From Verrucomicrobiales bacterium (lineage in GTDB: Bacteria > Verrucomicrobiota > Verrucomicrobiia > Verrucomicrobiales > Verrucomicrobiaceae), in contig DMMK01000655.1 of assembly GCA_003453085.1 (NCBI GenBank), positions 1 to 11,278 of the forward strand: 11,278 nucleotides of DNA. Reading direction: 5' to 3'. A program made the position numbers and the translations under genes. This document shows positions 6,735-11,278 of the stretch, one piece after another; the first letter of the stretch is position 1; each line of letters starts with the position of its first letter. The notes below the pieces were generated by a model, which was not told the origin of the DNA, searched no databases, and saw only the letters and a program-made list of their open reading frames with translations.

Positions 6735-7424
6735 TCAGCGCGTGTGCTTCACGATGAAATCCACGATAGGGCTGCTGTCTTCCAAACCATGCGGATGATG
6801 ACCGACCCCCGGCTTGACGATCAGAGTGATGCTGCCGCCCAGTGCCTTGTATCGCTCCGCAATGATACCGGTATTTTCATCCCACGGCACCACATCATCG
6901 GCATCGCCATAGACGTGCAGCAGGGGCACACCGCTTTTAGCCAGGGCGGCCAGTTGATCCACCGGATTCACCTTGGCCGCCATCGCTTCGGCGTCATCTT
7001 TAAAGCCCCACAGCTTCAGCACCAGGGCCCAGTTTTTGGGGTCCCCCTTCCCTTTGCCTTTGCCACCGGGCCAGCTCTTAAAGTCACACACAGGCGCGTC
7101 GGCATAGATGCAGGAGACCTTGTCAGGATTCGCCGCAGCCCAGTTGTAGCAGTAAAGGCCACCCCGGCTCAGCCCCACCAAAGACGGCTTTTGGCTGAAT
7201 CCATAACGGCCCGTCAGCTCCTCATGCAGGGCATTCCAATGCTTCACCGCCGGCGGCGAACCCAGCATGTCCTGCACCTTCATGTAAACGATGTGGTAGC
7301 CCTTGCCCAGCAAGGCAATGTCTGGCGCAGGCTTGTGCCCAAAGAACTCACCGTGCCAGACCCAGGGTTTCCCTTTCGCGACCTCTTTCGGCACCACGAC
7401 CGAGACAGTCTTGCCATCCACCAT
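6735..7424 (-). CDS. Alpha/beta hydrolase, apparently lacking its normal N-terminus
   Basis: A serine hydrolase of the alpha/beta fold, likely an esterase or peptidase-like enzyme; the substrate is unknown. Counting from ATG at 7424 (229 residues): oxyanion-type HGEFFGH at 24-30, nucleophile elbow GLSRGG at 84-89 (Ser86), acid in GDADDVVP at 173-180, and catalytic His in GVGHHPHG (H209). The Gly/Lys-rich stretch GGKGKGKG at 120-127 is probably a loop. The frame remains open upstream of 7424 with family-like sequence (LPGTVSDWNGYAKHEF) back to a TAA at 7500-7502, which is also the stop of the upstream SGNH gene. No ATG, GTG or TTG lies in frame between them. A start at 7424 therefore drops the first strand region and leaves the protein without a signal peptide. 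It may be the back half of an SGNH-hydrolase fusion. Confidence 0.82.
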   Translation of the reverse strand: MVDGKTVSVVVPKEVAKGKPWVWHGEFFGHKPAPDIALLGKGYHIVYMKVQDMLGSPPAVKHWNALHEELTGRYGFSQKPSLVGLSRGGLYCYNWAAANPDKVSCIYADAPVCDFKSWPGGKGKGKGDPKNWALVLKLWGFKDDAEAMAAKVNPVDQLAALAKSGVPLLHVYGDADDVVPWDENTGIIAERYKALGGSITLIVKPGVGHHPHGLEDSSPIVDFIVKHTR

Positions 7425-7502
7425 GAATTCATGCTTGGCGTAGCCGTTCCAGTCCGAGACCGTTCCAGGTAGCCCGGCCGCCGTTTTTCCCAGGGCAAGT
7501 TA
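7425..7502 (-). other. In-frame junction between SGNH and alpha/beta hydrolase genes, starting with TAA
   Basis: Read on the minus strand, TAA (7500-7502) ends the SGNH protein at LDAKAR. The same frame then continues LALGKTAAGLPGTVSDW and NGYAKHEF directly into the ATG at 7424. The 25 sense codons after the stop include CTG but no ATG, GTG or TTG. Stop context is CGT TAA CTT. Possible readings are a nonsense mutation or sequencing error in a fused gene, stop-codon readthrough, or two genes with a rare CTG start. The sequence alone cannot choose. Confidence 0.7.
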
Positions 7503-8420
7503 ACGCGCCTTGGCATCCAGTTCCGCCGCCTGCTTTTCAGCTTCCGGCAGAGGCAGCCCGGCTTTCACTCCAGGCCGTTTGTGGCCAGTCTCCGTCAGCC
7601 ACGCATCCTTCAGCAGATTTTGCTTCCGCTGGATGGCTTCAAAAATGGCGCTGCCACTCGCATGGTCAGGCTTCCCATCCGGGGTCACTTTCAGGCCCCA
7701 ATGCTCAAGCAGTGGCCGGGCCATCACCAGATGCCCGTCCGCATTGGGATGGATACCATCCTTGCAGAAGCTGAAGGCCGGATCCTTTTTCCGAGCCTCA
7801 GCCAGCGCCTTGGCCATGGCACCATGCACATCCAGCACCTGCCAGCCTGCGCTACGCTGTTCCAGCAGCCATTGGGCATAGGCGGCCAGGACTTCATCAT
7901 AGCCCGCATAGGGTTGCGGGTAGTCCTTCAGGCCCGCAGGCAACACACGCGCCTGGATCGGCAAAGGATCAAACACCGGCGGAGTCAGATGAAGGATGGT
8001 CGCTCCTGCTGCCGCCACTTTTTCACGCAGCTTTTTCATGCCTTCCTGATAGGCCTTCATGCGTTCCGGACTCAGCGGGTAATAGATGCCATCGTTCATC
8101 CCATAGCAGGCAATGACAAACTGAGGCTTGGTCTTCGCCAGGATACGGTCCAGACGCTCGTGAAGATCGGGCCGTGGGAACTTCCCTCCCGCGTGACCTT
8201 CTTCCGACAGCCCGGAAACCGTTTCGCTGGAAAGCCCGAGATTCAGGATCTCATAGCGTTCCCCGGGATGCTGCGCCACCAGCGCCGCCTCAATGATCTG
8301 CACATAGGTGCCGCCATAGGTGATGCTGTCGCCGAGAAAGAGAATCCTCCGCGCCTCCGGCAGGGCGGCATGCAAAGGCAGCAGGAAGAGGCACAGGCAG
8401 GAAAGCAAAAAGGCACGCAT
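7500..8420 (-). CDS. Exported SGNH/GDSL hydrolase
   Basis: A 306-residue lipase/esterase of the SGNH fold, typically removing acyl or acetyl groups from lipids or polysaccharides. A signal peptide covers about 1-18 (MRAFLLSCLCLFLLPLHA, cut before ALPE). Block I is FLGDSIT with nucleophile S32, block II has LNLGLS (58-63), block III is GMND at 107-110 (N109), and block V is DGIHPNADGH at 221-230 with D221 and H224 completing the triad. All four blocks are present, so it should be active. The tail (KRPGVKAGLPLPEAEKQAAE, then LDAKAR) is charged and helical and ends at a TAA that is in frame with the next hydrolase. Start 8420 is chosen over an in-frame ATG at 8462 because it begins the signal peptide directly. 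No Shine-Dalgarno sequence. The ceramidase-like gene ends 99 nt upstream. Confidence 0.93.
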   Translation of the reverse strand: MRAFLLSCLCLFLLPLHAALPEARRILFLGDSITYGGTYVQIIEAALVAQHPGERYEILNLGLSSETVSGLSEEGHAGGKFPRPDLHERLDRILAKTKPQFVIACYGMNDGIYYPLSPERMKAYQEGMKKLREKVAAAGATILHLTPPVFDPLPIQARVLPAGLKDYPQPYAGYDEVLAAYAQWLLEQRSAGWQVLDVHGAMAKALAEARKKDPAFSFCKDGIHPNADGHLVMARPLLEHWGLKVTPDGKPDHASGSAIFEAIQRKQNLLKDAWLTETGHKRPGVKAGLPLPEAEKQAAELDAKAR

Positions 8421-8519
8421 GTTGGGAAAGCAATTACGCAGACTGTGGCCAGAACTGATCACAGAATCAATGCTCCAAACACAGCTTCAGATCACTGCGT
8501 CCTGTTCAGTCTTGTGGGC

Positions 8520-9953
8520 TCAATGGGGAACTTCACCCTTCATGCTTTGCAGCATCTCCAAAAGACGCGTGGTGATCTTGGTGCTGGCCTCCACTTCCAA
8601 ACGATTGGTGCCCAGCCAAGTTTCGTAACCGCCCAACCGATGATGCTCCGGCGTTGGCAGATAGCCAAAGTACCCGCCCGCGATGCTGTGGGTGAAGGAG
8701 GGCTTGAAGGGACTCTTTAATTTCAGTTCAAGACCCGTTTCCACAAAGGTCTCGCAGGGGATGGCGCAGATGCCGGCCTCCCCAATGCGCAACGTCTGAA
8801 GTGGAAGATCTATGTGGGGCCCGACATCGCGGAGCTTGAGCGTGCGCTCCGCATACACCACATCCAGGAGAGCCTTGCCCCCGATGACACGAGGCTTGGC
8901 AACGATGCCTTCAGCCCGGGCGATCTGTTCTGCGGTCGGCCGGCGTGCCTCCAGACGCAGCTCGCTGAAACGTGAATCCAGGGGCACCCAGTCACGGTAG
9001 GTGATGCCTTTCATGGCCTCAAAAGCCGCCTCGGCCACCTCATCCGCCACCGCTTTGATTTTGCTGTAGGGAGGCCCTGCCTTGGTCGCAGGTTTCGAAT
9101 AGTCATTGTTATTGATGTTACCGCTGGTGCCATTGCTCAGCATGGCCACAAAGGGCACCTCTTGACGGTCAGCACCTAACAACTGTTGCAAACGATCACA
9201 GAAAACGGCGAAGTAATCCGCCGAAATATGGCCATTGCCCACATCGCCCACGTAGTGAAGCGAGTAGTTCGCCAGCACGGCCAGGGGCTTGCCATCGGCA
9301 GTCTGTAGGGAGATCACGCAGACCTCAGGGTCCGTCGGCCCTGCCGGCTTCACCAGATTGGGTCCGCGTGGGGGATTCATCTTCACCTGATCAATGCCGC
9401 CAAAGGGATTCGGCGGCACCGTTCCCTCCTTCATGAACCAGCGTCGGTTGAAGACCTGATCCGGCTCCTGGCCCACCGCCCAGCCAATCTTCGCAGGGAC
9501 CAGATTATTGACGGCCCGCGTCACCCCATCGGCAATGCGGCGTGCCACAAAGGCCTGATATTCATTCAACGGCTCGTCTAGGGAATAGCGGTTCTCGCTC
9601 AGGGCGCTGGAGGCGGAATGCGTGTGCGTGGCCGACATGAGCACACACTCACGGGGGATGCCCGTCTGCGCCTGGACCAGCCTCGCCGCCTCATCAAACA
9701 TCTGGCGCGCTCCGCCGAGGAGATCGCACACCACGATGGCCAGACGTTTTTCACCATTGTCCAGCACGAGGCAGCGAGCATGCAGCTCATCGTGAATGTG
9801 GGTGGAAGGAAAAGGTGAAAATCCCCCAACGATGGCTCCGCCAATCGGCGGGGTGATATTGCTGGTGGCAGCCCCGGCCAGAAGCTTTTTGGCAGGTTCC
9901 TGGGCCCCTGCCGTGACGAGGCTGAGAGCGATCCAAACAAGGAGATGACGCAT
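8520..9953 (-). CDS. Neutral/alkaline ceramidase-like exported hydrolase
   Basis: A 477-residue protein related to the N-terminal catalytic domain of neutral/alkaline ceramidases, zinc amidases that cleave ceramide to sphingosine and fatty acid. A signal peptide covers about 1-17 (LSLVTAGA, cut before QEP). Family features: NITPPIG at 32-38, ATHTHSAS at 108-115 (H110, H112), LHYVGD at 232-237 (H233), the catalytic-loop equivalent NGTSGNINNND at 274-284 (candidate nucleophile S277), CETFVETG at 400-407 (candidate zinc ligand E401) and YFGYLPTPEHH at 428-438 (Y431). The loop reads TSGN where classical ceramidases have a SPN-type motif, and the C-terminal Ig-like domain of full ceramidases is absent. 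Such short forms are common in Planctomycetes and Verrucomicrobia and need not act on ceramide. It follows the SMP-30-like gene by 61 nt, probably in one transcript. Confidence 0.9.
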   Translation of the reverse strand: MRHLLVWIALSLVTAGAQEPAKKLLAGAATSNITPPIGGAIVGGFSPFPSTHIHDELHARCLVLDNGEKRLAIVVCDLLGGARQMFDEAARLVQAQTGIPRECVLMSATHTHSASSALSENRYSLDEPLNEYQAFVARRIADGVTRAVNNLVPAKIGWAVGQEPDQVFNRRWFMKEGTVPPNPFGGIDQVKMNPPRGPNLVKPAGPTDPEVCVISLQTADGKPLAVLANYSLHYVGDVGNGHISADYFAVFCDRLQQLLGADRQEVPFVAMLSNGTSGNINNNDYSKPATKAGPPYSKIKAVADEVAEAAFEAMKGITYRDWVPLDSRFSELRLEARRPTAEQIARAEGIVAKPRVIGGKALLDVVYAERTLKLRDVGPHIDLPLQTLRIGEAGICAIPCETFVETGLELKLKSPFKPSFTHSIAGGYFGYLPTPEHHRLGGYETWLGTNRLEVEASTKITTRLLEMLQSMKGEVPH

Positions 9954-10014
9954 CTCAGCAATACGTCATCCCGCCAGCAGATCCTTCGCCAAGTTCAATG
10001 GCTTGCCCCCGTCC

Positions 10015-10893
10015 TCAACGGAAGTAACCGCTCACCTTCAGCTTGCGGCCAAAGATCTTGTCTCCGGCAGCCACATACAGAATGTCGTGATCCTTGCCCG
10101 CAAACTCAGCGCTGACGATCTTGCCATCCATCACCGGCTTGGCAATGATCCCAGCGAGCCGTCCTGCCGGATCAAAGATCTGCACGCCGAGATCGGTCGT
10201 CACAAAATAGCGTCCTTTGGACTCTGTGGTGGCGCCATCACCAGCCGCCGTTTCTTTGCCCACAGGCAGCCACATGGTCATGAAGGGAGCCCCACCGCTG
10301 AGCGTGCCATCTTCCTCGATCCGCCATGTCCACACATGCTTGCCGCCGTGTTCGGAGACCACCAGAGTCGCTTCATCGGGAGAGATGGTGATGCCGTTGG
10401 GCTTCGCCACATGCCCTTCATCGGCTACCACGTGCTTCTTGTCCGCCGTGATCAGGTGGATGCGCTGAGTGGGGGTCTCCGTAAAATAGAGATTTCCCTT
10501 TTTACTGACGACGAGGTCATTGCACTTCACGCCCGTCAGCAGGACCTCCACCTCGCCTTTCATGGTGATGGCGATGATGCGCTGCTCACGGTTGTGACAG
10601 GCATAAAAACGGCCATCAGGTCCGATCTGCAGACCGCTGATACCCGGCAGATTGTCGAGAAACAGATCCGTCTTGCCCGTCGCAGCATCCAGCTTGTAGA
10701 TCCCCTTCCCGGCCTTCACATCCGTGAAGAAGAGATTGCCCGCAGCATCTGTGCAGAGGCCATCGGTGAAGTTGTAGCCGGAGACCGCCTCTTTCCAGGG
10801 TTGGTCATCGCTGAGGTATTCATGCAAGGAAGTGTCCTGGGCTGAGGACAGCAGGGGCAAAAAGGCCAGGGAAAGAAAGGCGAGATATTTCAT
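10015..10893 (-). CDS. Exported SMP-30/gluconolactonase/LRE-like protein
   Basis: A 292-residue six-bladed beta-propeller of the SGL family, whose members hydrolyse lactones with a bound divalent metal. The signal peptide MKYLAFLSLAFLPLLSSA is cut before QDTS, which fixes the start at 10893 rather than an in-frame ATG at 10920. Propeller-blade repeats are seen as DAAGNLFFTD (49-58), GPDGRFYACHN (91-101), KKGNLYFTE (131-139) and NGITISPDEATLVVSE (166-181). Expected metal positions are D44 (in FTDG, usually FTEG), N125 (KCNDL), N166 (KPNGI) and D219 (AGDGA). The Glu-to-Asp change at the first ligand is unusual but conservative. The 39-nt gap from the upstream esterase and same strand indicate an operon. 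Lactonase activity is inferred; many exported members have no known substrate. Confidence 0.92.
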   Translation of the reverse strand: MKYLAFLSLAFLPLLSSAQDTSLHEYLSDDQPWKEAVSGYNFTDGLCTDAAGNLFFTDVKAGKGIYKLDAATGKTDLFLDNLPGISGLQIGPDGRFYACHNREQRIIAITMKGEVEVLLTGVKCNDLVVSKKGNLYFTETPTQRIHLITADKKHVVADEGHVAKPNGITISPDEATLVVSEHGGKHVWTWRIEEDGTLSGGAPFMTMWLPVGKETAAGDGATTESKGRYFVTTDLGVQIFDPAGRLAGIIAKPVMDGKIVSAEFAGKDHDILYVAAGDKIFGRKLKVSGYFR

Positions 10894-10932
10894 GAAAGGG
10901 ATAACAAAAATTGTGTACAAAGAACCGGAGGC

Positions 10933-11278
10933 TTATTTCTTCCACAGCCAGCGAAGCGTGTCTGGCAGCATGGCCGCGCCGTGTTTGCCATTGTGGGTGC
11001 CTTCCCCCAGCACAAACTGGTAGTCATAACCGGCAAATTTCAGAGCCGCCGCCATGTCTTGATTGGCCAGGGGCCAGTTGCCAAACTGGTTGTCCAGGTC
11101 GTTCTTGCCGTCCTGGAGAAACACCTTGAGGGGCTTCTTGTCCGTCTTGCGGATGAGGGCCGGGTAAACATGTCCACCACGGATGTTCGTGAAGGAGCCG
11201 ATGTGGCTCACCACCTTGCGAAAGGCATCCGGCTTTTCCCAGGCCACCGTGAAGGCGCAGATGCCGCCGCTGCTGTTG
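10933..11278 (-). CDS. Esterase, esterase D/enterochelin-esterase-like (5' end off window)
   Basis: Only the C-terminal 114 residues are present. The segment starts at NSSGGICAF, the nucleophile elbow of an alpha/beta hydrolase of the PF00756 type (esterase D, feruloyl/acetylxylan esterase, enterochelin esterase); the catalytic Ser lies within the first few codons at the right edge. [16 protein letters not shown] follows, then the acid region [20 protein letters not shown], and the catalytic His in GTHNGKHG (codon 10993-10995). It ends LRWLWKK and TAA. The pattern closely matches exported esterases of Planctomycetes and Verrucomicrobia that sit near carbohydrate-degrading genes, suggesting removal of ester-linked groups from glycans, though the substrate is not determined. 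It is the first visible gene of the five-gene minus-strand run. Confidence 0.9.
   Translation of the reverse strand, partial: NSSGGICAFTVAWEKPDAFRKVVSHIGSFTNIRGGHVYPALIRKTDKKPLKVFLQDGKNDLDNQFGNWPLANQDMAAALKFAGYDYQFVLGEGTHNGKHGAAMLPDTLRWLWKK

Noticed and set aside
8421..8519. Gap between the ceramidase-like and SGNH genes, searched for a promoter, terminator or small RNA
   Set aside because: Only a 5-bp CTGTG/CACAG pairing and a weak TTGATT box are seen; nothing strong enough to call.
7581..8720. Open frame of 379 codons on the plus strand, and similar ones at 4263-5042, 6744-7472 and 10003-10845
   Set aside because: All are antisense to genes with clear catalytic motifs and arise from GC-rich codon usage; their translations are rich in Arg, His and Gln without domain features.
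9954..10014. Gap between the SMP-30-like and ceramidase-like genes, searched for regulatory structure
   Set aside because: No T-tract hairpin or consensus promoter is visible; it looks like an ordinary operon spacer.
1..11278. Search for a defence system, prophage, IS element, CRISPR array or tRNA
   Set aside because: No nuclease, transposase, integrase, repeat-spacer pattern or cloverleaf could be identified; the genes are metabolic, regulatory or exported hydrolases.

Overview
The window looks like chromosomal DNA of a Verrucomicrobiota member (Verrucomicrobiaceae/Prosthecobacter-like), with Planctomycetota as the alternative. The basis is gene content: a giant DUF1587/1592/1595/1588 cytochrome, several exported SGNH and alpha/beta hydrolases, a ceramidase-fold protein, an SMP-30-like protein, and a short basic SPEA/RRW-tail protein. 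Start codons are almost all without a Shine-Dalgarno sequence. These assignments come from recognising motifs, not from a search. Base composition looks moderately GC-rich and even throughout. I saw no IS element, CRISPR array, tRNA or rRNA. No gene-free stretch exceeds 300 bases; the longest gaps are about 130 bases.

Layout, left to right. Positions 1-2467 (minus) hold a large exported c-type cytochrome of the DUF1592 family with two internal CBM60-like modules; its C-terminus is off the left edge. Next come a LysR-type regulator (2597-3502, minus), a small basic protein (3577-3822, minus) and a lipoprotein-like polysaccharide deacetylase (3957-5270, minus). The only plus-strand gene is panD (5340-5690). 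Its stop codon abuts the stop of a convergent squalene/phytoene synthase family gene (5691-6677, minus).

Positions 6735-11278 hold a same-strand run of minus genes, transcribed right to left: an esterase (5' end off the right edge), an SMP-30/gluconolactonase-like protein, a neutral-ceramidase-like protein, an SGNH/GDSL hydrolase and an alpha/beta hydrolase. Gaps are 39, 61 and 99 nt, and the last two genes are in the same frame separated by one TAA. The three complete N-termini in this run carry signal peptides, so it looks like an export-oriented ester, amide or lactone hydrolysing locus. The shared substrate is unknown.

Two structures stand out. One is a perfect 13-bp inverted repeat centred exactly on the probable ATG of the LysR gene. 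The other is the single in-frame TAA between the SGNH and alpha/beta hydrolase domains, with no ATG, GTG or TTG start before conserved-looking hydrolase sequence resumes. Neither is proof of a new system, but both can be tested directly.
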